64,000 nucleotides of DNA from JAIOQJ01 sp963718635 (GTDB lineage: Bacteria; Planctomycetota; Planctomycetia; Gemmatales; Gemmataceae). Position 1 is the first letter of the stretch. Each line of letters starts with the position of its first letter. The notes under the pieces were generated by a model that made no database searches, was not told where the DNA came from, and saw only the letters and a program-made list of their open reading frames with translations. Below, piece by piece: positions 1 to 8,120 of the stretch. The stretch is taken from assembly GCA_963718635.1 (NCBI GenBank), contig OY970367.1:2108001-2172000 (forward strand), given 5' to 3'. The position numbers and the translations under genes were made by a program.

Positions 1-824
1 GTCTCGTAGGCATCCAGGGCCGCCTCTTCGATGGCAAGCAACGTGGCAAAAGGGAGTTGCGGCGGGCATTCGTAGGAGACCCGGTTCTCCCAATCGCGTT
101 TTACTTCCAAGCTGTAAACGAAGCGATCCGTTTGCTGTTTGGGCAGCACGCGCATCATGCCTAAGATTGTTGGTGGGTCGTTGCCGACGATGCCGACCGT
201 CACTTCTTCGCCGGCGATGAACTCTTCCAACAACACTGGTTGCCGATAATCGTTCCACAGCGAAACGATCACGGGGCCTAAGTCTTCGACCTTTTCAATC
301 AGGCATTTCGAACGAATTCCTTTGCTCGATCCTTCGCAGAGCGGCTTGGCGATTAGAGGCAGGCGCAGATCGCTTTCGGCCACCAGCGCTGGGAATTCGG
401 CGTAGTCGCCATCGTAAGCGACAGGTGGAACTTCGAGCACAATGCCTTTCGGCACCAGAACTCCTGCCTCTGCTACTAGTCGACGGCAGACGTCTTTATC
501 GAGCGCGACGGCCAACGTGAGTGCATCCGAGCCGGTACAAGGAATTTCCAACAACTCGCAGACAGCGGGAACGCGTGCCTCGCGGTTGCGCGATGTTCCG
601 GTTCCTTCCGCGATGTTGAAGACGACATCAGGCGCATCGCTCAGCAGCTTTTCCAAGAGCGCCCGGCCGTTGCCAAGCTCGATGACCTCATGGCCGAGGC
701 TGCGAAGCGCGGCGCCGATGGCCGTAATCGTAATGGGACTATCAAACTCTTCGTGAACGTCGTCGGGGGCATCGGCCGCCGGCGCCGCTTTCGGCTTCAA
801 ATCGAACGCGATGCCGATGCGCAT
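1..824 (-). CDS. D-Ala-D-Ala ligase-like ATP-grasp protein, C-terminus beyond window
   Basis: The gene runs off the left edge, and about 274 residues are readable from ATG at 824. The reading starts MRIGIAFDLKP and contains a Ddl-like N-terminal lobe (VFNIAEGTGTSRNREARVPAVCELL, split here as VFNIAEGTG then SRNREARVPAVCELL), then LDKDVCRRLVAEAG and the ATP-grasp stretch LIAKPLCEGSSKGIRS, followed by VLLEEFIAGEEVTVGIVG. These are typical of D-alanine--D-alanine ligases, which join two amino acids through an acyl-phosphate. It lies 72 bp downstream of the lysine 2,3-aminomutase gene on the same strand, so the substrate may not be D-alanine; beta-lysine is a possible amine donor (inference). A terminator hairpin separates the two genes. 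The last part of the ATP-grasp domain is outside the window, so completeness cannot be judged. Confidence 0.85.
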   Translation of the reverse strand, partial: MRIGIAFDLKPKAAPAADAPDDVHEEFDSPITITAIGAALRSLGHEVIELGNGRALLEKLLSDAPDVVFNIAEGTGTSRNREARVPAVCELLEIPCTGSDALTLAVALDKDVCRRLVAEAGVLVPKGIVLEVPPVAYDGDYAEFPALVAESDLRLPLIAKPLCEGSSKGIRSKCLIEKVEDLGPVIVSLWNDYRQPVLLEEFIAGEEVTVGIVGNDPPTILGMMRVLPKQQTDRFVYSLEVKRDWENRVSYECPPQLPFATLLAIEEAALDAYE

Positions 825-835
825 GAGAGAAATCC

Positions 836-879
836 AAAAAAATAGCCGCTTGGCACTTCGTCGCGAAGCCCCAAGCGGC
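836..879 (-). terminator. Rho-independent terminator between kamA and the ATP-grasp gene
   Basis: On the minus strand a 9-bp GC-rich stem (GCCGCTTGG at 871-879 pairing with CCAAGCGGC at 845-853) closes a 17-nt loop and is followed by TA and a run of T. The run ends about 12 nt before the ATG of the ATP-grasp gene, so the hairpin may act as a terminator or as an attenuator controlling read-through. Confidence 0.8.
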
Positions 880-896
880 AAAAACAAACTGTGTCG

Positions 897-2327
897 TTAT
901 TTCTTGAGGCGTCGTCGCGTCTTTACAGCTACTGAAGCGGGAACGGTAACCAGGTCGTCCTCGTGGTCGCCGCAGCCATCTTCTTCGACAGGTTCAATTT
1001 TGATGACCTGCAGCGACTTGCGGCGGGCCATCCGCTCATTGCCCTCGGGAATGATCGCCGAGCGCGTTCCTTGCAAAAGCGAACTAACGCCCCGGTTGAG
1101 AGTCGGCTCAATCGTGTTGGGCTTATCTTGCGCCTGATAGCGTACGAGCATTCCTTCGTAGTTCCGCAACACGACGGCATCGTCGGAGGCGGACACGAGA
1201 TAGTTCGGCATGATCGGGATCTTGCCGCCGCCATGCGGACTATCGACAACGTACGTCGGAATGCCCAGGCCGGACATATGCCCGCGCAGGCCTTCGATGA
1301 TTTCAACGCCCTTCCACACCGAAGTGCGGAAGTGGCCAGCTCCGATGACGGGATCGCAATGGAACAAGTAGTAAGGCCGTACCTTGATGCGAAGCAGCGC
1401 CCGCATCAGTTGCCGCATAGTGGCGAGGTCGTCGTTGACGCCCGCCAGCAGCACCGTGTGATTGTTGACCGGCATTCCCGCCCGCAGCAGGGCGTTGCAA
1501 ACGCGGGCCGCTTCAGGCGTCACTTCACGCGGATGGTTGAAGTGCGTCTGGATCCAGACCTTCTTGGCGGAGGCCAGAAGATCGATGAGTTCCTGATCGT
1601 AAAGCTTTTGCGGCAACGTCACCGGGACGCGAGTGCCGATGCGAATGACATCGACATGCGGGATCTTCGCCAGGTTTTCGAGGAAGAAGCGCAGCTTGGC
1701 CGTCGGCAAAGTCAGCGGATCGCCGCCGGAAACGATAACGTCGCGGATTTCGGGTTTGGAGGCGACGTAATCGACCATGCGTCGATCATTGCGGCTGATG
1801 GCGTCCCAACCGCCGCGAACCATAGTAGCGCGCTTGCGCGTGCAGAAGCGGCAATACATGGTGCAAACGTGCGTGGTGACGAGCAAGGCCCGATCGGGGT
1901 AGCGATGGGTCAGCCCGGGCACCGGCGAATCCTTGTCTTCTTCGAGCGGATCCTCCAACTCATAACCCGAGGGGTTCTCGGACTCCAGCGGCGAGGGCAC
2001 CGACTGGCGCCGGATCGGATCGTTGCGATCGTCCGGATTGATGAGGGAGAAGTAGTAAGGAGGGATCGCCAGCTTATACTCGCTCTCGAGCTTGCCGATG
2101 GCTTCGAGTTCTTCGTTCGTGAAGGTGAGGAGATTCCGGAGCTGCCGAACCGATCGAACGGCGTTCTGCGACTGCCATCGCCAATCGTCCCATTGATGAT
2201 CGGGAACATCGGCCCAGGCGGCATGACGACGCGGATGACTAGGGGGTTCTTCGTCGTCGTTGAACGCTCCCACGGTCTGCGGGACCGGCGGGAAAGGAAG
2301 AGTAGTGCGCGATTCTGTTTCGCTCAT
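897..2327 (-). CDS. kamA: Lysine 2,3-aminomutase family radical SAM protein
   Basis: A 476-residue radical-SAM enzyme expected to convert L-lysine to L-beta-lysine using a [4Fe-4S] cluster, SAM and PLP. The cluster motif CTMYCRFC gives C155, C159 and C162. The PLP lysine sits in the C-terminal HGGGKIPIMPNY. Two acidic residues that hold the lysine side chain in clostridial KamA have counterparts in FHCDPVIGAGHFRT and VVDSPHGGGK, which supports lysine as substrate rather than the EpmB-type protein substrate. Length is somewhat above clostridial KamA (about 416), with an acidic N-terminal extension and a charged tail. No AblB-type acetyltransferase is adjacent; the neighbour is an ATP-grasp ligase, so an N-acetyl-beta-lysine osmolyte role is less likely. 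ATG start at 2327. Confidence 0.93.
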   Translation of the reverse strand: MSETESRTTLPFPPVPQTVGAFNDDEEPPSHPRRHAAWADVPDHQWDDWRWQSQNAVRSVRQLRNLLTFTNEELEAIGKLESEYKLAIPPYYFSLINPDDRNDPIRRQSVPSPLESENPSGYELEDPLEEDKDSPVPGLTHRYPDRALLVTTHVCTMYCRFCTRKRATMVRGGWDAISRNDRRMVDYVASKPEIRDVIVSGGDPLTLPTAKLRFFLENLAKIPHVDVIRIGTRVPVTLPQKLYDQELIDLLASAKKVWIQTHFNHPREVTPEAARVCNALLRAGMPVNNHTVLLAGVNDDLATMRQLMRALLRIKVRPYYLFHCDPVIGAGHFRTSVWKGVEIIEGLRGHMSGLGIPTYVVDSPHGGGKIPIMPNYLVSASDDAVVLRNYEGMLVRYQAQDKPNTIEPTLNRGVSSLLQGTRSAIIPEGNERMARRKSLQVIKIEPVEEDGCGDHEDDLVTVPASVAVKTRRRLKK

Positions 2328-2837
2328 ACAGTTGCGATGACCTCCAGGTCATGGAAAGCTCAAACCAATGGCTCCGCAGTCAGAGGTTGTGAGCGTTGAT
2401 CGCGGCACGCGACAGTCGTTGTTGCGCCTGCGCCATTAATGCGGTATGGTAACGTCAGCTCCCAAAATTACAAGTTCTTCCAGCACGTTTTCTCAATGCT
2501 TTTCCGATTTATTTTCGGCGGTCGGAATCAGATACTACCGACACCATGAACAAACGCTTGAAATCAGGCAAATTTCACAACTCATATGTTCAATCGTTGA
2601 TCCGTTCGCAATCGCATTTTTTTTGCTGGCTGCCGCGATGATTCGGGTTCGATTGAGCACTTCGCTTGCGAGGTCACACCATGCAAAAGACGTTCCAGCC
2701 GCGTTAAGGGCGAGTCGAGCAACGTTAGCTGCTCGGCTCGCCTTAGCGCTTCATGGCACTCGACGCCCTCTCGGTGGGCAGGCCTCCGCCGCACAAAGCC
2801 TTCATGGCTCTGAGGGATTGAGCGCATTGCAGGGCTT
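2328..2837. other. Intergenic region upstream of kamA
   Basis: About 510 bp between kamA and the mutase gene. A plus-strand frame at 2446-2862 is open but shows no domain, no ribosome site and an AT-rich low-complexity stretch, so it is not called. The only structure seen is an inverted repeat at 2709-2742. The promoter of kamA is expected near 2330-2600 but no clear box was identified. Confidence 0.5.
2709..2742. repeat. Dispersed palindromic repeat, family B copy
   Basis: Arms of 13 bp (2709-2721 and 2730-2742) match with one mismatch around an 8-nt centre containing CGTTAG. The pattern GGCGAG...CGTWAG...CGG recurs at 36863-36895, 54917-54949, 58801-58831, 60597-60626 and about 63815-63870, always between genes. 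Confidence 0.6.
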
Positions 2838-4190
2838 TTACTTCAACTGCTCGCCTGCCTGATCGCAAAGCGTTTGCGCTTCCGGCATGGTAGGCGCTTC
2901 GGCAATTACGCGGACGATCGGCTCGGTGTTGCTGCCGCGGATGTGCAGCCAGCGGTCTTTCCAATCAAGGCGCAGGCCATCCAGCCGGTTTGCTGCTGCT
3001 TCGGGCCAGCGCTTCTCCATACTGTTAAAGGCGCCTGGCAGTTTTTCACGGGCAACTGTGTACTTCGTCTTCAGCATCGCATAGGCCGGCAGTGCGGCGA
3101 CGAGTTCGCTGAGCGTCTTACCCGTCTCGGCCATCAGTTGCAGAATCATGGCCATGCCGATGAAGGGATCGCGAATCCAGCCGACGCGCGGGTCGATCAC
3201 GCCGCCGTTGCCTTCGCCGCCGATGACTGCTTCCAGATCGCGCATGCCCGCGACGACATTCGCTTCACCTACTGCAGTGCGCACACATGCACAGCCGCGC
3301 TCGGCGGCGATATCCTGAATCACGCGCGAGGTCGACATGTTGATGACGACCGGTCCCTTTTGCTTCGACAAACGATACTTCACCGCGAGTGCCAGCGTCA
3401 GTTCCTCTGAGATGCAGACTCCCTTTTCATCGATTAGGGTCAAGCGATCGGCATCGGGATCCATGACGAAGCCGGCTACGCAACCTGATCGCGGCACCAA
3501 TGGCCCGACATCAACCAGGTTGGCTGGGATTGGCTCGGCTTCGTGGACGAAATGGCCGTCGGCTGCACAGGCATGATCGATTACTTCACAGCCGAGCGCT
3601 TGCAATAACGAAAGGGCCAAAGGTCCGCCGGCGCCGCCATTGCCATCAACTAGTATCCGAAAGCCTGCGGCATGAACGGCGGCCACGCTGACGTTGTCGC
3701 ACACCAGCTCGGCATGAACCTCCTGCACATCGGGGGGCACGCTCACTTCGCCGATGGCGTTCCAGGCAACAGATTTCGCGCTGCCTGCTTCGAAGATCGC
3801 CCGCACCTCGGCGCCGCTGGCCGCCGAGAGCACGGCGCCGTCGGGTCCGAACATCTTCAGGCCATTCCAAGGCGCAGGGTTATGGCTCGCGGAAATTTGA
3901 ATGCAGCCAGAAGCGTTCAGCCGGCGCACCGCGATGCCGCAAGTAGGCGTGGGAGCGATGCCGATGTCGGCCACGGAACAGCCTGAAGACAATAGCCCGG
4001 CAATGACAGCATGACGGAGCATGCCGCCGCTCGGCCGGCTGTCGCGCGAAACGATAACTCGACCGCCGCCGGCAAAAGTGCCGAAGGCAGCCCCAAAGGC
4101 CGTCGCCACGCCCGGCGTAAGGCTCTGGCCGACGATGCCGCGGATGCCGGAAACCGAAACAATCAATTCAGCAGGAATGGCTTGGTTCAT
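2838..4190 (-). CDS. Phosphoglucosamine mutase / phosphomannomutase family protein
   Basis: A 450-residue alpha-D-phosphohexomutase that moves phosphate between C6 and C1 of a hexose or hexosamine. The phosphoserine loop is SASHNPAPWNG with the catalytic Ser at about 102; the metal loop is DPDADR with Asp244, 246 and 248; the sugar-recognition loop is GEGNGG; and the C-terminal phosphate-binding loop is RGSNTEPIVR. The GEGNGG form is usual in GlmM-like enzymes outside the classical GlmM (GEQSGH) and PMM (GEESGH) groups, so glucosamine-phosphate is the favoured substrate but mannose- or glucose-phosphate cannot be excluded. Length is normal for the family and no frame break is seen. It is transcribed in the same direction as kamA, but 510 bp separate them, so a shared transcript is not assumed. 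Confidence 0.88.
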   Translation of the reverse strand: MNQAIPAELIVSVSGIRGIVGQSLTPGVATAFGAAFGTFAGGGRVIVSRDSRPSGGMLRHAVIAGLLSSGCSVADIGIAPTPTCGIAVRRLNASGCIQISASHNPAPWNGLKMFGPDGAVLSAASGAEVRAIFEAGSAKSVAWNAIGEVSVPPDVQEVHAELVCDNVSVAAVHAAGFRILVDGNGGAGGPLALSLLQALGCEVIDHACAADGHFVHEAEPIPANLVDVGPLVPRSGCVAGFVMDPDADRLTLIDEKGVCISEELTLALAVKYRLSKQKGPVVINMSTSRVIQDIAAERGCACVRTAVGEANVVAGMRDLEAVIGGEGNGGVIDPRVGWIRDPFIGMAMILQLMAETGKTLSELVAALPAYAMLKTKYTVAREKLPGAFNSMEKRWPEAAANRLDGLRLDWKDRWLHIRGSNTEPIVRVIAEAPTMPEAQTLCDQAGEQLK

Positions 4191-4220
4191 GGAGGAAGTG
4201 TAGAGCGCGAGCCGGAGAAC

Positions 4221-4304
4221 ACGTAGCGGAAGTCGGCAAGCTGGACGTAGCGGAAGTCGTCTGACTTCTGGGGCCTTCGGATGTGTAACGACTTCCGCTA
4301 AGCG
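4221..4304. repeat. Dispersed palindromic repeat, family A cluster
   Basis: Three copies of the half-site TAGCGGAAGTCG, two direct and one inverted, are packed between the mutase gene and its upstream neighbour. The same unit occurs at 7426-7465 and 33246-33331. It is intergenic at each site and has no coding potential. Confidence 0.7.
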
Positions 4305-4344
4305 ATCTGACTCACGATCTACGAATTTTTCGGACTGCCAAAAC

Positions 4345-5595
4345 CTAGTAGTTGGGATACTGTTCCGGCGCCTTACCCCCAGCGCCTAATAACGCCATGC
4401 CACGGCGAGCACGCGTTTCCGTATCAATCTTTTCCAGCTTTACGGCAAATGTCCACCAATCGCCGAAGTCGTAGATAAACTTCATTGATTGGCCGGGCTC
4501 CAGCGGCAACGTCCCGACTGTGATCTCGTCGGTGTACGGTCGCTCGTTGCACGCGGGATGCAGAGCCCGCACTGTCGTGCCGTTCCGATCGCGGTACGTA
4601 AACTCATAGAGATGATCGGAATCGAACTTTACGGAGCTTATGATGCCAGACGCCAGATCATCGAGCGTCAGATCGGCGGAGATAGCGATCCGTCGCCAGA
4701 TTCTCCCCAAGCTGATTTTGAAAACAAATTGCCCTTTCTTGGTGGTTGGCATCGTCCAATGGAGGTTGTTCCGCCATTGTGGAAAATAGGTCTTTAGCAG
4801 CGATTGCCAGACGCCCAAACGTCCCGGCCCTTCGATTTCTTCCTCGCGCGGCAAGCCTCGGCCAAAAAACTGTTCATAAAAAAGCGTTTTAATGAGAACG
4901 TCCCCGAATAGTCGATGCTTGATGCCGGCTGGGATCCAACTTTTGATTGGTTCAGAGAAAAAATCAACCTGGACGAGGCCGAACAGATCGAGCAAGGCTA
5001 ATTTAAAAAACCGCCTGTGGATGCCCCTAACAAATACCAGTTTCGTGCGTTTGAGGTCGAACACTTGGCCGTTCGGCTTTATGCTCCCCAAGGCTTCCGC
5101 ACAGGCTGTCAATTGGGACGCGCTTGTTTTATCGTCGCCCACCATTTCGTCTCGCCCGAAGCGCAACCAAGCTTCGAGCAAGTTGCAATATTGCTCGGTA
5201 TGATTCAATTTCCGCCAACCGGCGAGCAATTCCGGATCCAGACAGACGCGAGTTTCCTCCCCTTGTCCGACAATGACACCCAGTCGCGAAGCGCACAGCA
5301 GCAGATAAAGACCCTGCAGATAGGGATTCGAACGCAATTGCAGCCGTTCCAATGTCAGCTGCAACGGCCGTGCAAGTTGCAGGTTTAGCACCGGAAGGGC
5401 GATTTGCGGAAGCAGGTGATATTTCCCGCCTACTTTAACGCCTTCGGAGCCAACAAAGGCTAACAACATCTCAAAATCGCGCAGCACCGTACCGGGCTGT
5501 TCGAGGCTGAAAGTCTGACGGCGAAGGATTTCTTTTTCCTGGGCTGTTGCAGAATCAAGCATAGGAAGCAACTCGATCTGAAAGGACAGGGACAC
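4345..5595 (-). CDS. pRiA4b ORF-3-like (IS1096 TnpR-type passenger family) protein
   Basis: A 416-residue cytosolic protein with a poorly conserved N-terminal two-thirds and a C-terminal plasmid pRiA4b ORF-3-like domain, recognised from the block HLYEFTYRD, then LPLEPGQSMKFIYDFGDWW and the ending GGKAPEQYPNY. This domain is common in bacteria and on mobile DNA, but its biochemical role is not known. It starts at GTG 5595, immediately after a perfect TATAAT box, suggesting a leaderless or nearly leaderless message; an internal ATG at 5562 is the alternative start. The gene stands alone between family A repeats and the divergently placed sulfatase. No membrane segment or signal peptide is visible. 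Confidence 0.75.
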   Translation of the reverse strand: MSLSFQIELLPMLDSATAQEKEILRRQTFSLEQPGTVLRDFEMLLAFVGSEGVKVGGKYHLLPQIALPVLNLQLARPLQLTLERLQLRSNPYLQGLYLLLCASRLGVIVGQGEETRVCLDPELLAGWRKLNHTEQYCNLLEAWLRFGRDEMVGDDKTSASQLTACAEALGSIKPNGQVFDLKRTKLVFVRGIHRRFFKLALLDLFGLVQVDFFSEPIKSWIPAGIKHRLFGDVLIKTLFYEQFFGRGLPREEEIEGPGRLGVWQSLLKTYFPQWRNNLHWTMPTTKKGQFVFKISLGRIWRRIAISADLTLDDLASGIISSVKFDSDHLYEFTYRDRNGTTVRALHPACNERPYTDEITVGTLPLEPGQSMKFIYDFGDWWTFAVKLEKIDTETRARRGMALLGAGGKAPEQYPNY

Positions 5596-5603
5596 CTTAG
5601 GCG

Positions 5604-5609
5604 ATTATA
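5604..5609 (-). promoter_or_regulatory. -10 box (TATAAT) for a leaderless transcript
   Basis: A perfect TATAAT on the minus strand lies 8 nt before the GTG start at 5595, so transcription would begin within one or two bases of the start codon. No good -35 box was seen at the expected spacing. Confidence 0.45.
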
Positions 5610-5812
5610 CTGTATGCGTGAAACACGCTATTTGCTTAGCAGGCACAACGCCAGCTCCGAAAGATCTTTCAGGTGGTGCGCCGAGTTTCAAGCGACCTGC
5701 CAAAAACCGCGTACAGTAAGCATTCTAAATAAAGCTTATTTCATGGTCAGCGCCTTGAATCGAGCATTGATATACTGAAGAGCCGGGCACGAAGTAACCA
5801 GGAGCCACTGAG

Positions 5813-7243
5813 ATGACAACCTCCCGTCCCATCCGTTTTCTGTCAGTACCCAATTTTTTTATCCTGGCCGGATTACTGCTGCACTCATGCACCGCGCTGC
5901 ATGCCGCCGATGCAACTGCGCGTGTGAGTAAGCCGAACATCCTGCTCATCGTGGGCGACGACATGGGCTTTGCGGATGTCGGCTTTCACGGTTGCAAGGA
6001 CATTCCTACGCCTAACCTCGATGCCCTGGCCGCTTCGGGAGTCCGGTTCAGCAATGGCTACGTTTCCGGTCCTTATTGTTCGCCCACACGAGCCGGGCTG
6101 CTGACAGGCCGTTACCAGCAGCGTTTTGGTCATGAGTTCAATCCAACTGGAGCGCAGGGACTGCCGTTGACGGAAACCACCATCGCCGATCGCCTCAAAG
6201 CCGCCGGCTACATTACCGGCCTTGTCGGCAAGTGGCACCTAGGCGCCAACCGGCGTTGCACCCTCAGAAACGCGGCTTCGAAGAATTCTTCGGTTTTCTC
6301 GGCGGCGCACACAGTTACTTCGCTGCAAGTGGAATCCTTCGCGGCACGGACCAAGTCAAGGAACTCGATTACACAACGGACGCTTTTGGACGCGAAGCAG
6401 CCGCGTTCATCGATCGACACCAGAAGGCGCCCTGGTTTCTCTACCTCGCCTTCAACGCGGTACATACCCCGATGCAGGCTACGGATGATCGGCTCGCGAA
6501 ATTTCCAAACATCGAAAACAAACAACGCCGTACTTACGACGCCATGATGCTCGCCATGGACGAAGCCATCGGCACGGTTCGAAAGAAACTCGCCGCTGCG
6601 GGACTGGAGAAAAACACTCTTGTCTTTTTCATTAGCGATAACGGCGGACCAACGATGCCCGCAGTGACCGTCAACGGTTCAAACAATGCGCCGTTGCGCG
6701 GTTCCAAGCGGACGACACTCGAAGGCGGCATCCGCGTTCCCTTCATCGTTTCGTGGCCTGGCCGCCTCAAGCCGGGCGTCTACGACCAGCCCGCGATTCA
6801 ACTCGACATCACTGCCACCGCACTGGCAGCGGCCAACGTCAAAGCCGAAGATCTCGATGGAGTCGATCTGCTTCCCTATCTCGACGGCCAAAAGACCGAG
6901 GCGCCGCACGAGGCGCTTTACTGGCGTTTCGGCCAACAAATGGCCATCCGCGCGGGCGATTACAAGCTCGTTCGCTACGACAGCAATGCAGACACGCTTA
7001 CCGGCGCATCGCAATCAACCAGTGACGGCGGCGAAACTTTATGATCTCGTTAATGACATCGGCGAAAGCAAAGACCTGGCTGCCGCCAAGCCGGATGAAG
7101 TGCGAAAGCTGCAAGCGCAGTGGGATAAGTGGAACGCCACGCTCGTCAAGCCACTCTGGGGCAACGGCAAAAGCGACAATGACGGGCCAGAACCCGGTGC
7201 ACCGTCGAAAAAGAACAAGCTGAAGGATGGCAATATGCCGTAG
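5813..7243 (+). pseudogene. Sulfatase (arylsulfatase A type), two frameshifts
   Basis: An exported sulfatase that would hydrolyse sulfate esters, as in the many sulfatases of planctomycetes. A signal peptide covers about residues 1-31. The formylglycine site CSPTRAG (Cys89) follows the metal motif LLIVGDDMG, and KWHLG and the later ISDNGGP are in place. The reading breaks at about 6249, where loss of one C in a short C run moves KWHLGAN into a new frame that resumes at ALHPQKRGFEEFFGF. It breaks again at about 7030, where the C-terminal KLYDLVNDIGES continues in a third frame to the stop at 7243. Start ATG 5813 is preceded by GGAG at normal spacing. With both breaks repaired the length is normal, so sequencing error and recent inactivation are both possible. 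Confidence 0.85.
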
Positions 7244-7476
7244 ATTGCAGTCCGGCACCCGTGCAAAATTCTGATTGTTTTAAATGGAAGGCGAACTCGT
7301 TCAGCGCCGCTCGCGTCTCTACGTCGGAAGTGTCGAGCCTGCTTGCGGGCTCGTCGTATTGCCCGCTTGACGATCATCCGTCTCATCCAGATACTTATTG
7401 AGTGCTTTGAGCATTCGCGTTCATCTAGCGGAAGTCGTCGGACTTCAGCTAAAGGACCCGGAAGTTGAATAATCAA
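7244..7476. other. Intergenic region before tRNA-Met
   Basis: No credible gene was found in these 233 bp. The right end holds a family A palindrome (7426-7465) directly before the tRNA. Confidence 0.5.
7426..7465 (+). repeat. Dispersed palindromic repeat, family A copy
   Basis: A near-palindrome of TAGCGGAAGTCGTC and its complement (7426-7451) is followed by AGGACCCGGAAGT. The whole unit is repeated in inverted orientation at 33249-33290, on the far side of the accessory island. Confidence 0.7.
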
Positions 7477-7550
7477 GGCTGCGTAGCTCAGTTGGTTAGA
7501 GCAGGGTCTTCATAAGGCCAAGGTCGCTGGTTCAAATCCAGCCGCAGCTA
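7477..7550 (+). tRNA. tRNA-Met (anticodon CAT, elongator type)
   Basis: A 74-nt cloverleaf: acceptor GGCTGCG pairs with CGCAGCT; the D arm is GCTC/GAGC; the anticodon loop TTCATAA gives CAT; the T arm is GCTGG/CCAGC with loop TTCAAAT. The 5' half closely resembles elongator tRNA-Met, although a lysidine-modified tRNA-Ile2 also carries CAT and cannot be fully excluded. The outermost anticodon-stem pair (G27-A43) and the terminal acceptor pair (G-T) are imperfect. CCA is not encoded. Confidence 0.9.
7508..7527 (+). repeat. Candidate att core inside tRNA-Met
   Basis: Twenty bases spanning the anticodon loop and variable region of the tRNA are repeated exactly and in the same orientation at 33210-33229. 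Tyrosine integrases commonly cross over in tRNA anticodon loops, so this is a candidate attachment-site pair for the DNA in between. Confidence 0.6.
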
Positions 7551-7627
7551 TCGTCTTAAAGCCTTTTGCCGAAGTAACTTAAGTTTGCCATCCGGCGTCG
7601 GATAGTATGGTCGAATTCCTCGAATAA

Positions 7628-7647
7628 ACCGTAGTCTACGGACTACG
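7628..7647. repeat. CCGTAGTCTACGG palindrome, left copy
   Basis: A 13-bp palindrome (7630-7642) followed by ACTACG. An inverted copy matching 19 of 20 bases is at 33059-33078, at the other end of the island. It lies just upstream of the first island gene. Confidence 0.55.
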
Positions 7648-7660
7648 CAAGGGGTTCACC

Positions 7661-8056
7661 ATGCCGCGTCCGCTTTCAACCGTTCCCGCCTACTCTCGTC
7701 ACAAAGCCAGTAATCAAGCCTTTTGCACCGTCCGGCTTGCCAATGGGCAAAGCAAGGACATCTATCTTGGAACGTGGAAATCCCCCGCGTCGAAAGACGA
7801 GTACGCTCGCATTGTCGCGCTCCTGTCCGCAAACAATACACTCTGGTGTCTAGCCGGGGTGAAGCTGCGTGACAGGCACACGCTCCGCCTGGAACACTAC
7901 CGTCCCGCTGGTCGGCTGATGACCTCACGCGCGGCGCTGGTGCGATTTCTAGCCGCGCAGCAACAACCCTTCGACACGCCCGACTATCAACCGCGTTCCC
8001 CGGCTGAGCGGCGACGCGCTGCCGATCGTGAACTTGAAGGGCTAGGCGTGAAATGA
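7661..8056 (+). CDS. Integrase arm-binding N-terminus fused to DUF1580-like domain
   Basis: A 131-residue protein. Residues 1-50 (SRHKASNQAFCTVRLANGQ, then DIYLGTWKSPASKDEYARI) match the N-terminal arm of planctomycete tyrosine integrases. Residues 60-131 (LAGVKLRDRHTLRLEHYRPA, then MTSRAALVRFL and ERRRAADRELEGLGVK) match DUF1580, a small excisionase-like winged-helix family found next to such integrases. The integrase core with its catalytic Arg, His and Tyr is absent, so this cannot recombine DNA alone. It either arose by an in-frame deletion joining two neighbouring genes or is a regulator that borrowed the arm-binding fold. It begins 110 bp after the tRNA, where an integrase gene is normally found. 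ATG at 7661. Confidence 0.65.
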   Translation: MPRPLSTVPAYSRHKASNQAFCTVRLANGQSKDIYLGTWKSPASKDEYARIVALLSANNTLWCLAGVKLRDRHTLRLEHYRPAGRLMTSRAALVRFLAAQQQPFDTPDYQPRSPAERRRAADRELEGLGVK

Positions 8057-8059
8057 AAA

Positions 8060-8088
8060 TGGCCGGCCCCGTGGTAGGGGACCGGCCA
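8060..8088. terminator. GC-rich hairpin after the DUF1580-like gene
   Basis: TGGCCGG-CCCC pairs with GGGG-A-CCGGCCA around a short loop, four bases after the stop codon. No T run follows, so it is terminator-like but may instead protect the message end. Confidence 0.5.
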
Positions 8089-8120
8089 TAATCCAAAGCC
8101 CCTGAAAGTGAGGCGATGTA

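Noticed and set aside
963..2399. 478-residue plus-strand frame opposite kamA
   Set aside because: Antisense to a gene with clear motifs; the sequence is His/Arg/Asp-rich shadow without domains or a ribosome site.
2446..2862. 138-residue plus-strand frame between kamA and the mutase gene
   Set aside because: No ribosome site or domain, and it overlaps the mutase 3' end; treated as non-coding.
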